Assembly: GCA_900541905.1 (NCBI GenBank)
Contig: UQLQ01000007.1
Span: 1 to 64,000, forward strand
Source of the DNA: an uncultured Oscillospiraceae bacterium
GTDB taxonomy: Bacteria > Bacillota > Clostridia > Oscillospirales > Acutalibacteraceae
Reading direction: 5' to 3'
DNA length: 64,000 nucleotides
Of this stretch, positions 6,694 through 15,621 are shown in pieces. Both the position numbers and the translations under genes were made by a program. The notes beneath the pieces are model-generated. The model did not search any database and was not told the origin of the DNA. It worked only from the letters and a program-made list of their open reading frames with translations. Position 1 is the stretch's first letter, and each line of letters begins with the position of its first letter.

Positions 6694-9448
6694 GTTCTTC
6701 CTCCTTTCCATACCTGAGACCTTCTTCTTGTGTATACGTGATATGAAATCCACATAGTTCTGCACTGCATGCTTCATTCAACAATAGTATCAATTCTCCT
6801 TTTATCCAAAATGATTCCTGCCATTCCAGAATCATTTGACTGTTCATACGTTCTAACTCTTCAATGGTTCTGTCCAAATTTTTACCAACACAAAACGCTC
6901 TGGGCAAGTTCAATCTTTGACGCGCAATTTGCCTGCATTCTTCTTCCGACGGAACATGATTTGCAGGAACAACGACACCTCCATTTTGCCAAGGTAAAAA
7001 GGAAATTTGTCCGTCTTTTCTTTGCATCATTACCAAAACACTGATAGAAGTATCTCCGTCTCGTACCGTTGCCTGCGCTCTTTCCTCATTGTCGGGCAAA
7101 TCCGTACTGAGCAAATCTGAAATCACATTCAAATTGGCATATCGTTTTGAGAGACTGGGTTTTGGTATGGAATAAACCTTCGCTTTTTCCTTTTGGCTGT
7201 CTATATGCCGGCAATAATCGCTCCATGCCTGCTGGGAAATCTCGTCCAACTCTGATGTATCCTGCGGTTCCTGATAAGTATCCTGCACCAACATTGGTAT
7301 ATCCTGCGGTAACGTAATGGAATTTGGCAGTAACCGTTTGGTTTGCAGTAACAGCCAATCTCCATATACAAAACGGGAACCTTCTTCTAACGTTTCTGTG
7401 TTTGCGCCCAATACAGCACAACAAGGATGGGTTACGTTTGCAAGACGCTTGCGAGTATGACGGTGTAATCGTCCCAATCGCTGGAGCAATAAATCCATTG
7501 GACACAAATCTGTGATGAGAACATCAAAATCAATATCCAAAGACTGCTCCAAAACTTGAGTACCTACCACAATCAAATTATCGCGTGTATCAGGCGTAGA
7601 CTTTTTACCCAAACGCTGTAACAATACATGTTCTTTTTGAGCACGGTCAGGCATCAAAAAATGAGAATGAAACACTAAAATTTCCGTATCAGGCAATAGT
7701 TTCTTCAGGTTATCTGCTAAATTTTGAGCTCTGCTCACAGTATTTACAATGACCCCCGCACAGCCGCCTTCCGATAACGCTTGTTTTAGACAATCTGCGA
7801 TTACTTCGTCAGAAATGCACTTGACCGAAACGGTTTTGGAAGGTGTATCCACGGAAATGGCTTGTTGCTTGATGTCTTCTCCATCGGTCCACGTTAATAT
7901 GGGATATGCTCTGCTAACAGGTAATTCGTCATCTTTCAACTTTTTTCGCCCCAGATACGCACTGATAAATTCCAAGCGGCGTTTTTCGGGAAGCGTTGCG
8001 GAAAGCAGAATCACAGGAACTCCATATCTTCCAAGCCACATCAGCGCTCTGTCCAAGTATGTGTTCATGTAAGCATCGAAAGCATGACACTCGTCCACAA
8101 TCACAATCTTTCCTGCTAACCCTAAGTGGCGCAGCATGACATGTTTTTGTTTCAATGCCGCCATTAACAATTGGTCTACCGTACCAATGACAAAATCAGA
8201 AAGCAACGCTTGCTTTCTTCCTTCAAACCACTGATGTGCCACCAATCCGGAGGAATTCATATCCTCCGCAAGTTGAGAGGCGCCATGAAACAACGCTTGA
8301 TATTGCTCGTTGAGTTCTGCCATACCATGTGCCAACCGAATGGAATGCAGGGTATCCTCCGACTGCTCCATTGCCCACTGCTCTAACCGTGGAAAAATGC
8401 CATTGGCAGTAGCCTGGGTAGGCAATCCAAAAAATAAGCCTGCGCTGCCCGTTTTAGCGGTCAACACTTCTGCCGCAGCCAATGCTGCTTCTGTTTTTCC
8501 TACACCCATTTGTGCTTCTAAAATCAGTATGCCGGGCTGTACAGCATTTTCAGCTGCCTTTATCATTGTCTTTTGGACCTCGTTGGGTAAAAATCCAAAA
8601 CGGCTTTGAAACTGAGCATCATCCATAAAAAAGCAAGAAGGCGTCCATAGGTCCGGCAAATGCAATGTTTCCCAAGCCTTTTGGACTCTATACTCAACGG
8701 AACTATCCGCTCCGTTATCATCTATGTCAATCAAGGGAAAATAATTGGTGTTGCTGGCAATCCAGTCTGCCATAATCAGAAGTCCTGTTAACAACATCTG
8801 CGCCCCCATATTCAACTGCGGCAATTCTTCTACAGATGTGTATCCTGATGTTTCCAAAGAAAATTGGAGCCATTCCTGTCTGACTGCCTCCCAAAGCTTT
8901 CCTTGTTCACTGTCTTTTCCTTTACAGCCGTAGTAATTCTCTTCATAGTACCGTGTTTGATTTTCTATATCATACTTGATTTCCTGCGGTTTTCCATGAT
9001 GCGCTCCTACTACCACCGCTACAGACTGAGGACAATCAAAGTCTAATAAAATTGCTTCTCCTGCCAAAGCATGGGGAGATTTGCTCGCTGATAACAAGGA
9101 ATTCATTCCGTACAATAATAAACCGGAGTGTTCGATACGTGTTCTCAATTCAGGAAACTGTTCCGATATTCCCGATTGAAACACCGGCGTTAACTTGCCA
9201 ATATCATGGGTCAAAGCCAGAAATGTACATAAATTAAAAAAATCTTCTTGGCTCATTTCGGAATCCGCCGCATGTACCACAGAGGCAGGAAGCCATGCAA
9301 CCACGAGCTTACGAATGATATTTGCGGTATCTGCAAAATGTACCCACGCCGGCAGCCATTGCAATGCATTTTTTTGAGTTGATTTTGCCGCAAGACTTTG
9401 CAGCGCAGGTGAAAATTGTGGGTAAGCCGCTTTTATCCATAGAGACAT
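6674..9448 (-). CDS. cas3: Cas3 HD nuclease-helicase
   Basis: Signature effector of type I systems, 924 residues: Cascade recruits it to the R-loop, where it nicks and degrades DNA. An N-terminal HD nuclease domain is marked by LTHDIGKLTPVF and AHHG. A superfamily-2 helicase follows, with Walker A in AQMGVGKTEAAL, the DECH box in VDECHAFDAY, motif III LLSATLP, and motif VI QRLGRLHRH. A GTG codon at 9460 also opens the frame, but the ATG at 9448 is preferred because GGTGGAG sits 6 nt before it. First gene of the cas operon. Confidence 0.96.
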   Translation of the reverse strand: MSLWIKAAYPQFSPALQSLAAKSTQKNALQWLPAWVHFADTANIIRKLVVAWLPASVVHAADSEMSQEDFFNLCTFLALTHDIGKLTPVFQSGISEQFPELRTRIEHSGLLLYGMNSLLSASKSPHALAGEAILLDFDCPQSVAVVVGAHHGKPQEIKYDIENQTRYYEENYYGCKGKDSEQGKLWEAVRQEWLQFSLETSGYTSVEELPQLNMGAQMLLTGLLIMADWIASNTNYFPLIDIDDNGADSSVEYRVQKAWETLHLPDLWTPSCFFMDDAQFQSRFGFLPNEVQKTMIKAAENAVQPGILILEAQMGVGKTEAALAAAEVLTAKTGSAGLFFGLPTQATANGIFPRLEQWAMEQSEDTLHSIRLAHGMAELNEQYQALFHGASQLAEDMNSSGLVAHQWFEGRKQALLSDFVIGTVDQLLMAALKQKHVMLRHLGLAGKIVIVDECHAFDAYMNTYLDRALMWLGRYGVPVILLSATLPEKRRLEFISAYLGRKKLKDDELPVSRAYPILTWTDGEDIKQQAISVDTPSKTVSVKCISDEVIADCLKQALSEGGCAGVIVNTVSRAQNLADNLKKLLPDTEILVFHSHFLMPDRAQKEHVLLQRLGKKSTPDTRDNLIVVGTQVLEQSLDIDFDVLITDLCPMDLLLQRLGRLHRHTRKRLANVTHPCCAVLGANTETLEEGSRFVYGDWLLLQTKRLLPNSITLPQDIPMLVQDTYQEPQDTSELDEISQQAWSDYCRHIDSQKEKAKVYSIPKPSLSKRYANLNVISDLLSTDLPDNEERAQATVRDGDTSISVLVMMQRKDGQISFLPWQNGGVVVPANHVPSEEECRQIARQRLNLPRAFCVGKNLDRTIEELERMNSQMILEWQESFWIKGELILLLNEACSAELCGFHITYTQEEGLRYGKEEEHGEPRM

Positions 9449-9525
9449 AAGATTCTCCACCCTCTTTTAGAAACTTTTAATTTTCTCTCATTTTACCACA
9501 TATTACCTGTAAAATAAAGCCTTTT

Positions 9526-9554
9526 ATAGTAAATCAACCAAAATAATTCCACAA
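9526..9554 (-). promoter_or_regulatory. Possible promoter of the cas operon
   Basis: On the minus strand a TTGTGG box (9549-9554) is separated by 17 nt from TACTAT (9526-9531). This lies about 78 nt upstream of the cas3 ATG in very AT-rich DNA. The match is only moderate (3/6 and 4/6). It is the best pair I can find close to the operon, and no other gene intervenes. Confidence 0.35.
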
Positions 9555-9794
9555 TTTATTTTTAAATCTATTTATTGTTAATATATCTCACAATATAATT
9601 GTTTTCGAATTATCATAGAACAAACATATATAGAGGAAAGGGACAGAATTCCTATTTTTCTATATCTCCCCTAACCGGTTTCAGTCTCCGTTGTAAAAGT
9701 TGCAGTTGAACAACTAGAACCTCTGTACGCTCCCTAAAAAGTCCCCTAAATGCACTATTTTCTTATTGAAACAAGTTATTATCAAAAATAAAAA

Positions 9795-9834
9795 AAGACT
9801 CAGAACAGAATTTTTAGTTTCTGTTATGAGTCTT
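9795..9834 (-). terminator. Rho-independent terminator downstream of queA
   Basis: Inverted repeat with arms AAGACTC (9795-9801) plus AACAGAA (9804-9810), paired with TTCTGTT (9819-9825) plus GAGTCTT (9828-9834) and a 2-nt internal mismatch. Read on the minus strand it is followed by a long T tract. It probably ends the queA transcript and separates it from the cas operon. Confidence 0.75.
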
Positions 9835-9993
9835 ACTTTATAAATTCTTTTTCCCTGATTAAGATAATACCTCAGTGCCTTTTCAAAGATAATTTAGATA
9901 GTTCGCTATTATCGTGGATTCAGAAATAAAAGAAAACGACCGTTTCTTTTGTATCTATAAGTATGTAATATGAGAACCTTGATAAAACAAATC

Positions 9994-11019
9994 CTATTGA
10001 ATCAACATTGCATCTCCAAATGAAAAAAAGCGATATTTTTCCTTCACAGCAACTTCATATGCATGCATAGTATGTTGATACCCAGCTAAGGCACAAACCA
10101 ACATAATCAAAGTACTTTCAGGCAAGTGAAAATTTGTGATTAAACCGTCCAATACCTGAAATTGATAGCCCGGATAAATGAAAATATCTGTCCAACCTTC
10201 ACTTTCTTTGATACAACCTTCTTTTTTGGCAACAGATTCTAAGGTACGACAGCTGGTTGTTCCAACGGCAATCACCCGCCCACCCTTTGCTTTTGTTTCC
10301 AGAATCAAATCCGCTGTTTCTTTGGACATTTCATAATGTTCAGAGTGCATAATATGTTCTTCTATCTTTTCTACACTGACAGGACGAAAAGTACCTAACC
10401 CGACATGCAGGGTCACATACCCAAAACGAACGCCCTTTTCTTCCAGCTTCTTCATGAGTTCCGGTGTAAAATGCAAGCCTGCCGTAGGCGCTGCGGCAGA
10501 CCCCAATTCTTTAGAGTATACCGTCTGGTATCTCTCCTGATTTTCTAATTTCTCTGTAATGTAAGGAGGCAGCGGCATTTGACCGATTTGCTCTAACAAA
10601 GCATAAAAATTCCCCTGATAATGAAAACGAACCAATCGCTTTCCATCTTCCAAAATTTCCAGCACCTGAGCTTCCAGCAAGCCTTCTCCAAATACAAACC
10701 ATGTGCCTGGCTGTGCCTTCCTTCCCGGTTTTGCAAGCACTTCCCATACATCTTGTTCTTTCTGTGTCAGCAATAAAAACTCTATGTGACCGCCGGTATC
10801 TTTTTTGCTTCCGTAAATTCTTGCAGGCAGAACACGGGAATCATTTACAATCAAACAGTCCCCGGGCTGTAAATATTCTATGATATCATAAAAATGGCGG
10901 TGCTCCAGTTCTCCGCTTGTTTTGTCCATCACCAACAAGCGAGAAGAGTCTCTCGGCTCTACCGGAGTTTGCGCAATCAATGCTTTTGGTAAATCGTAGT
11001 AAAAATCCTTGGTTTCCAT
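9994..11019 (-). CDS. queA: S-adenosylmethionine:tRNA ribosyltransferase-isomerase QueA
   Basis: Adds the ribosyl part of S-adenosylmethionine to 7-aminomethyl-7-deazaguanine in tRNA, making epoxyqueuosine at the wobble position. The 341-residue protein has full family length. It starts with FYYDLPKALIAQTPVEPRDS and contains NDSRVLPARIYG, GLHFTPELMKKLEEKG, VTLHVGLGTFRPV and TNFHLPESTLIMLV, all QueA signatures. AGGAGGG precedes the ATG. It stands alone here; no tgt or ruvB lies beside it. Confidence 0.97.
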   Translation of the reverse strand: METKDFYYDLPKALIAQTPVEPRDSSRLLVMDKTSGELEHRHFYDIIEYLQPGDCLIVNDSRVLPARIYGSKKDTGGHIEFLLLTQKEQDVWEVLAKPGRKAQPGTWFVFGEGLLEAQVLEILEDGKRLVRFHYQGNFYALLEQIGQMPLPPYITEKLENQERYQTVYSKELGSAAAPTAGLHFTPELMKKLEEKGVRFGYVTLHVGLGTFRPVSVEKIEEHIMHSEHYEMSKETADLILETKAKGGRVIAVGTTSCRTLESVAKKEGCIKESEGWTDIFIYPGYQFQVLDGLITNFHLPESTLIMLVCALAGYQHTMHAYEVAVKEKYRFFSFGDAMLIQ

Positions 11020-11100
11020 ACGTTAGAAACCCTCCTGTATTAAGTTCATATTAATAAATTTTTTCTCACGTAAAATTTATTATAAACTATTATAAATCAT

Positions 11101-11129
11101 TTGACAATCGCAGTTTCTGATGTTATGAT
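11101..11129 (+). promoter_or_regulatory. Sigma-A promoter of the asd-dap operon
   Basis: TTGACA at 11101-11106, a 17-nt spacer, and TATGAT at 11124-11129: a near-consensus housekeeping promoter. The expected start point (about 11136) lies just upstream of the lysine riboswitch. Confidence 0.9.
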
Positions 11130-11148
11130 GTTGGTAAGTTTAAAAGAA

Positions 11149-11315
11149 AGATAGAGGTGCGGCATTTATAAGTACCAAGCGTGAAACTGCCCAAGTTTAT
11201 GATCGTTTGCAAAAGGAACTGTCGCCGAAGAGTTTGAAAGTGGGTCATTTCAACTCTGGGTGCTGAGAGAATATCTCTGCAACTGTCATCATGCATGTAT
11301 GATGTTGCGCTATCT
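11149..11315 (+). ncRNA. Lysine riboswitch (L-box) aptamer
   Basis: The stretch carries conserved L-box pieces in order: AGAGGTGCGGC, AAGTA, a GGAACTGTCGCCGAAG block at about 11214-11229, GTGGGTCATTT, CTCTGGGTGCTGAGAGA, and AACTGTCATCATGCAT near the end. Helix P1 is AGATAG (11149-11154) with CTATCT (11310-11315). It is followed by an intrinsic terminator and then the lysine pathway genes. Bound lysine is expected to favour termination. No search was run, but the match to known L-box motifs is strong. Confidence 0.92.
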
Positions 11316-11374
11316 GTTATCCTAATATGATAAATGGATAAAGACACAGTAGAAGCATAATATATCTGCATGAT

Positions 11375-11403
11375 GATCGGTTTTCTGAAAACCGGTCTTT
11401 TTT
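11375..11403 (+). terminator. Riboswitch-controlled terminator
   Basis: Stem CGGTTTT (11378-11384) with AAAACCG (11388-11394), extended by GAT/GTC, 3-nt loop, then six T residues. It lies between the L-box aptamer and asd and is the expected expression platform. Confidence 0.88.
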
Positions 11404-11441
11404 GTTACCATTTTATTCTTTAGTATTTTGGAGGAACCAAC

Positions 11442-12521
11442 ATGAAACAGTACAAAGTAGGCATTATTGGGGCAACAGGTATGGTTGGCCAACGTTTTGC
11501 AACATTATTGGAAAACCATCCATGGTTTACCGTAACAACAGTAGCGGCAAGCGCACGCTCTGCCGGAAAACGTTACGAAGATGCCGTTGGAAGCCGCTGG
11601 GCTATGAAAACACCAATGCCTGCTGCTATGAAAGACATGATTGTATATGACGCAACTGCTGACATTGACAAAATTACCGCTCAAGTAGATTTTGTATTCT
11701 GTGCAGTTGACATGAAAAAAGATGAAATTCGCGCATTGGAAGAAGCATACGCAAAAGCGGAATGCCCTGTAATTTCCAACAACAGTGCACATCGCGGCAC
11801 ACCGGATGTACCAATGATTATTCCTGAAATCAACGACGACCACGCTGAGATTATTCACGCACAGCGCAGACATCTTGGTACAAAACGCGGATTTATTGCG
11901 GTAAAATCCAACTGTTCTCTGCAAAGCTATGTGCCTGCCATTCATGCAATCAAAGATTTGGGCATTACAAAAGTGCTTGCCTGCACCTATCAGGCAATTT
12001 CCGGTGCAGGTAAAACATTTGAAACCATGCCTGAAATTTTAGATAATGTTATCCCCTACATTGGCGGTGAGGAAGAAAAATCCGAACAAGAGCCAATGAA
12101 AATCTGGGGTCACATTGAAGGCGACCAAATTGTAAACGCAACTTCTCCAAGCGTTACCGCACAATGCCTGCGTGTACCTGTATCTGACGGACACACAGCT
12201 GCTGTATTCGCTTCTTTTGATAAAAAAATCTCAATGGAAGAAATCATTCAAAAATGGGAATCCTATCGTGGTGCAGCACAAGAATTGGAATTGCCCAGCG
12301 CACCAAAACAATTCCTTCACTACTTCCATGAAAATGACCGTCCGCAAGCAAAATTGGACCGCAATTTAGAAAACGGTATGGCAGTTTCTATCGGTCGTTT
12401 GCGTCCGGACTCACAATATGATATTAAATTTGTTTGTTTATCTCATAATACATTGCGCGGTGCAGCAGGCGGCGCTGTATTAATGGCAGAATTACTTTGT
12501 GCCAAAGGATATCTTGATTAA
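11442..12521 (+). CDS. asd: Aspartate-semialdehyde dehydrogenase
   Basis: Reduces aspartyl phosphate to aspartate semialdehyde, the branch point to lysine, threonine and methionine. The 359-residue protein has the nucleotide-binding loop GIIGATGMVGQRF and the catalytic cysteine in VKSNCSLQS, and belongs to the archaeal/yeast-like ASADH branch rather than the E. coli type (SAGAGKTFETMPE and the late CLSHNTLRGAAGGAVL). GGAGG lies before the ATG. First gene after the lysine riboswitch, so its expression should fall when lysine is plentiful. Confidence 0.96.
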   Translation: MKQYKVGIIGATGMVGQRFATLLENHPWFTVTTVAASARSAGKRYEDAVGSRWAMKTPMPAAMKDMIVYDATADIDKITAQVDFVFCAVDMKKDEIRALEEAYAKAECPVISNNSAHRGTPDVPMIIPEINDDHAEIIHAQRRHLGTKRGFIAVKSNCSLQSYVPAIHAIKDLGITKVLACTYQAISGAGKTFETMPEILDNVIPYIGGEEEKSEQEPMKIWGHIEGDQIVNATSPSVTAQCLRVPVSDGHTAAVFASFDKKISMEEIIQKWESYRGAAQELELPSAPKQFLHYFHENDRPQAKLDRNLENGMAVSIGRLRPDSQYDIKFVCLSHNTLRGAAGGAVLMAELLCAKGYLD

Positions 12522-12562
12522 TACAATCACATGAGATGACATTGACTTAGGAGGTTTTTACC

Positions 12563-13450
12563 ATGAAAAAAGAGATTTTCACCGGATCAGGTGTTGCTAT
12601 TATTACCCCTATGAACCAAGACGGTTCTATCAACTATGCAGAACTGGAAAAACTAATTGAATTCCAGATTCAAAACGGCACTGACGCAATCATCACTTGT
12701 GGCACTACAGGAGAATCTGCTACCATGTCACATGAGGAACACTGTGAAGTCATTAGATTTACCATTGAAAAAGTAAATAAACGTGTACCTGTTATTGCAG
12801 GCACCGGCAGCAACGATACTGCTTATGCCATTGAGCTGTCACAAGAAGCAGAGAAACTGGGTGCAGACGCTTTGCTGGTAGTAACACCATACTACAACAA
12901 AGCATCTCAACATGGTTTGGTAAAACACTTTACCGCAATTGCCGACAGTGTATCCATTCCTATGATTTTATACAATATTCCTTCCAGAACAGGATGTCTG
13001 ATTAAACCTGAAACTTACGCAGAGCTTTGCAAACATCCAAATATTGTAGCAACAAAAGAAGCAACAGGAGATATTACTCTGATTGCAAAAGTTGCTGCAC
13101 TTTGCGGAGATGAACTGGCTATTTATTCAGGTAACGACGACCAGACATTACCGATTCTGTCTTTGGGCGGAAAAGGAATCATTTCAGTTATCGCAAATAT
13201 TTGCCCACAACTATCACATGATATCTGTGCAAAGTACTTTGCAGGAGATATTGCAGAAAGCCGTAAATTATTTTTAGAACATTTGGAATTAATGGACGCC
13301 ATGTTTATGGACGTTAACCCAATTGTCATCAAAGAAGCTGCCAATTTAATGGGATTTGACTGCGGTTCCTGCCGTATGCCGCTTTGCGACATGACAGAAC
13401 AAGACCACGCAAAACTGGTAGCCATTATGAAAAAATACCATTTAATCTAA
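12563..13450 (+). CDS. dapA: 4-hydroxy-tetrahydrodipicolinate synthase
   Basis: Condenses aspartate semialdehyde with pyruvate, the first committed step of lysine and diaminopimelate synthesis. The 295-residue TIM barrel shows CGTTGESATMSHEEH, the YNIPSRTG loop, the Schiff-base lysine in VATKEATGD and the substrate loop YSGNDD. A GGAGG site precedes the ATG, 41 nt after asd. Part of the riboswitch-controlled operon. Confidence 0.97.
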   Translation: MKKEIFTGSGVAIITPMNQDGSINYAELEKLIEFQIQNGTDAIITCGTTGESATMSHEEHCEVIRFTIEKVNKRVPVIAGTGSNDTAYAIELSQEAEKLGADALLVVTPYYNKASQHGLVKHFTAIADSVSIPMILYNIPSRTGCLIKPETYAELCKHPNIVATKEATGDITLIAKVAALCGDELAIYSGNDDQTLPILSLGGKGIISVIANICPQLSHDICAKYFAGDIAESRKLFLEHLELMDAMFMDVNPIVIKEAANLMGFDCGSCRMPLCDMTEQDHAKLVAIMKKYHLI

Positions 13451-13524
13451 ATAAAAATATAAGACGGATGGAAACGCGCTGTATCCAGACAGCGCCTTTA
13501 AAGTGAAAGGCATGGAAAGAGCAA

Positions 13525-14280
13525 ATGAAACGTATTATTTTAAGCGGAGCCAATGGTGCAATGGGACACGAAATCGCTGCATGCATCAATAATCGGGATG
13601 ATTGCAAAATCGTAGCAGGTTTAGATATTAACACCAATGTATACAGCGATTTTCCTATTTATAATAATGCAGATGAATTAACATGCGGAGCAGATGTGAT
13701 GATTGATTTTTCCCATGTTTCTGTTTTAACACCACTTTTGGCATACGCAACCAAGGAACGCATTCCTGTGGTACTTTGTACAACAGGATATACAGAATCT
13801 CAAGTAAACGAATTGAAAGAGGCATCAAAACAAATTCCGGTATTTTATTCCCGCAATATGTCTTTGGGGATTAACCTATTGATTGAGCTTGCCAAAAAAG
13901 CTGCCGTTATTTTGGGCGACCAATTCGATATAGAGATTATCGAAAAGCATCACAACAAAAAAATTGATGCCCCCAGCGGAACAGCACTGATGATTGCAGA
14001 CGGCATTTGTGAAGTATTGGACCGTACCATGCATTATGAATATGACCGACATTCTCAGCGCAAAAAACGTGATAAAAACGAAATTGGTTTACATGCAGTC
14101 AGAGGCGGTACCATTGTGGGTGAACATGAAGTATTGTTTGCAGGACATCATGAAACACTTTCTCTGATCCATGTGGCCCAATCAAAAGAAGTATTTGCAA
14201 CAGGTTCTATTAATGCAGCAATGTTTCTGGCAGGCAAACCTGCAGGACTGTACGATATGTCTGATTTAATTAATGAGTAA
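13525..14280 (+). CDS. dapB: 4-hydroxy-tetrahydrodipicolinate reductase
   Basis: NAD(P)H-dependent reductase that follows DapA. The 251-residue protein has the Rossmann motif GANGAMGHEI, the signature EKHHNKKIDAPSGTA (catalytic His pair and Lys) and the tail HEVLFAGHHETLSLIHVAQS. It is third in the lysine operon, 74 nt after dapA. Frame and length are normal for Firmicutes. Confidence 0.96.
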   Translation: MKRIILSGANGAMGHEIAACINNRDDCKIVAGLDINTNVYSDFPIYNNADELTCGADVMIDFSHVSVLTPLLAYATKERIPVVLCTTGYTESQVNELKEASKQIPVFYSRNMSLGINLLIELAKKAAVILGDQFDIEIIEKHHNKKIDAPSGTALMIADGICEVLDRTMHYEYDRHSQRKKRDKNEIGLHAVRGGTIVGEHEVLFAGHHETLSLIHVAQSKEVFATGSINAAMFLAGKPAGLYDMSDLINE

Positions 14281-14305
14281 GAACAAAAAAGGAGGCTTTT
14301 GCTTT

Positions 14306-14755
14306 ATGACAAACATTACTTCCAGTATGGATATCACATTGGTTACATTACAAAACTGTCCTTCTGATTTAACCGTAATTCATCAAATTTTTGATAAGGC
14401 GGCTGAGCTGGGTATCGACATTGATATGATTTCATTAGCGCCCTCCCAAAGCGCAATGTCTTCCCTATCATTTACCATGTCGGACCACGACCTGCCAAAG
14501 CTGTTGACATTCTCCAGCCACCTGCACAATGAGCTTGGAGTAAAAACAGTTATCAGCAGCGGCAACAGCAAGATTATTGTTGCAGATGAAGCGATGAAAA
14601 ATCAACCGGGATTTGCCAGCAAAATATTTGGCGCTGCCGCAAATGCAAAAACAGATATCCGTATGATAACCACTGCAGAAACAGAAATTTCTCTGTTGGT
14701 GCCGGCATCTGATCATGAAACAACTGTCTCCGCCATTGAAGAAGTCATTGCATAA
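14306..14755 (+). CDS. Stand-alone ACT-domain protein resembling the aspartokinase regulatory part
   Basis: A 149-residue protein with two apparent ACT folds: MDITLVTLQNCPSDLTVIHQ at the start, and FGAAANAKTDIRMITTAETE with ISLLVPASDHETTVSAIEE in the second half. These match the C-terminal regulatory region of aspartokinase, but the kinase domain is absent. GGAGG lies 10 nt before the chosen ATG; an in-frame ATG at 14273 overlaps dapB and lacks a good site. It is last in the lysine operon before a strong terminator. It may act in trans like the small aspartokinase subunit of bacilli, or bind amino acids for another enzyme; this is inference. Confidence 0.75.
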   Translation: MTNITSSMDITLVTLQNCPSDLTVIHQIFDKAAELGIDIDMISLAPSQSAMSSLSFTMSDHDLPKLLTFSSHLHNELGVKTVISSGNSKIIVADEAMKNQPGFASKIFGAAANAKTDIRMITTAETEISLLVPASDHETTVSAIEEVIA

Positions 14756-14784
14756 ACCTAATTATTTTGATAACACAACGGAAA

Positions 14785-14815
14785 AGAGATACACAATATT
14801 GTGTATCTCTTTTTT
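14785..14815 (+). terminator. Terminator of the asd-dap operon
   Basis: Perfect 26-nt palindrome AGAGATACACAAT/ATTGTGTATCTCT (14785-14810), followed by a T run. It lies 30 nt after the last gene of the operon. Confidence 0.92.
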
Positions 14816-15094
14816 CGTTTATCATATTTTTGTGTGAACGATATAACCATTTACTATCCTATTCTTGATTGACAATGAAGGATAGCAATAATACTGTGGT
14901 AAATTCTTTGATATAACAATCACATATTGAATCTGTTTTTCTCGAATAATATCTGAAAACCATCTCTATTTCTTGCTACATTATGATAACGTTACTACTT
15001 GTGTTTTGCCAAAACGCTTTTCAAAGGTTGCAATTTCTTGATACAATGTTTTCTCTTATCTTCAAATACACATACAACCAGTAATTTAGAAAAA

Positions 15095-15565
15095 CTATTT
15101 TATCAGAAGTTCCTTCTGCATTATCATATTTTTCAGAAACACGCCATAACGTTCCACCTGTTGTTCTTTGACCAACTGATAGTTTCTGCCTTGAAAAAAC
15201 GGATAGGCAGTGATGGAAGCATGTGTCACAATCGTTGCATAATTTTGCTCTGCTGCATATCGCTCCAACCTGTCCATAATTGCAGTTGCAATTCCCCTGC
15301 GCTGATATTCTGCATGCACATAAAGTCTGTCCAAAAAATTTCCGTTCAAATCACCAAAGCCAACAATAGTATTGTCCATTTCTGCTACCAATGTTTTATG
15401 ATGAGTCAACGATAAATTCCAAGCAATCGGGTCAATATTATGATTGTTTGTCCACGCTTCTATTTGTTCCCGTGTATAATCTCTCCGGTTGATTTTATGA
15501 ATTGTTTCATAAAACAATGAAAGAATGGCTTGACAATCGTCACTATGATAAGACCTTATGTTCAT
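15095..15565 (-). CDS. GNAT-family N-acetyltransferase
   Basis: A 156-residue acetyl-CoA-dependent acetyltransferase. The acetyl-CoA loop is the QRRGIA in LYVHAEYQRRGIATAIMDRL. Upstream strand motif TIVGFGDLNGNFLDRL and downstream VTHASITAYPFFQGRNYQL fit the YafP-like subgroup, which often acetylates small molecules. The substrate cannot be read from the sequence. AAGGAG precedes the ATG. It follows rlmH on the same strand with a 56-nt gap. Confidence 0.85.
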   Translation of the reverse strand: MNIRSYHSDDCQAILSLFYETIHKINRRDYTREQIEAWTNNHNIDPIAWNLSLTHHKTLVAEMDNTIVGFGDLNGNFLDRLYVHAEYQRRGIATAIMDRLERYAAEQNYATIVTHASITAYPFFQGRNYQLVKEQQVERYGVFLKNMIMQKELLIK

Positions 15566-15621
15566 ATGTGCTCCTTACAAACAGCGTCAGCGAAACCGAG
15601 AATATATCCAATAGATATAAT

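Larger units (their letters stand above)
9461..9993. other. AT-rich intergenic region between cas3 and queA
   Basis: No plausible coding sequence. It holds the putative cas promoter (9526-9554), a small dyad AGTTG-AA-CAACT near 9700, the queA terminator (9795-9834), and about 150 nt of unassigned sequence up to the queA stop. Nothing resembles a second CRISPR array, a tracrRNA-like element or an insertion sequence. Confidence 0.5.

Noticed and set aside
6693..6777. Longer N-terminus for Cse1
   Set aside because: The extra 28 codons lie inside cas3, lack a ribosome site and precede the conserved family start.
11123..11371. Minus-strand frame over the lysine riboswitch
   Set aside because: The conserved RNA motifs and the plus-strand promoter and terminator explain this sequence.
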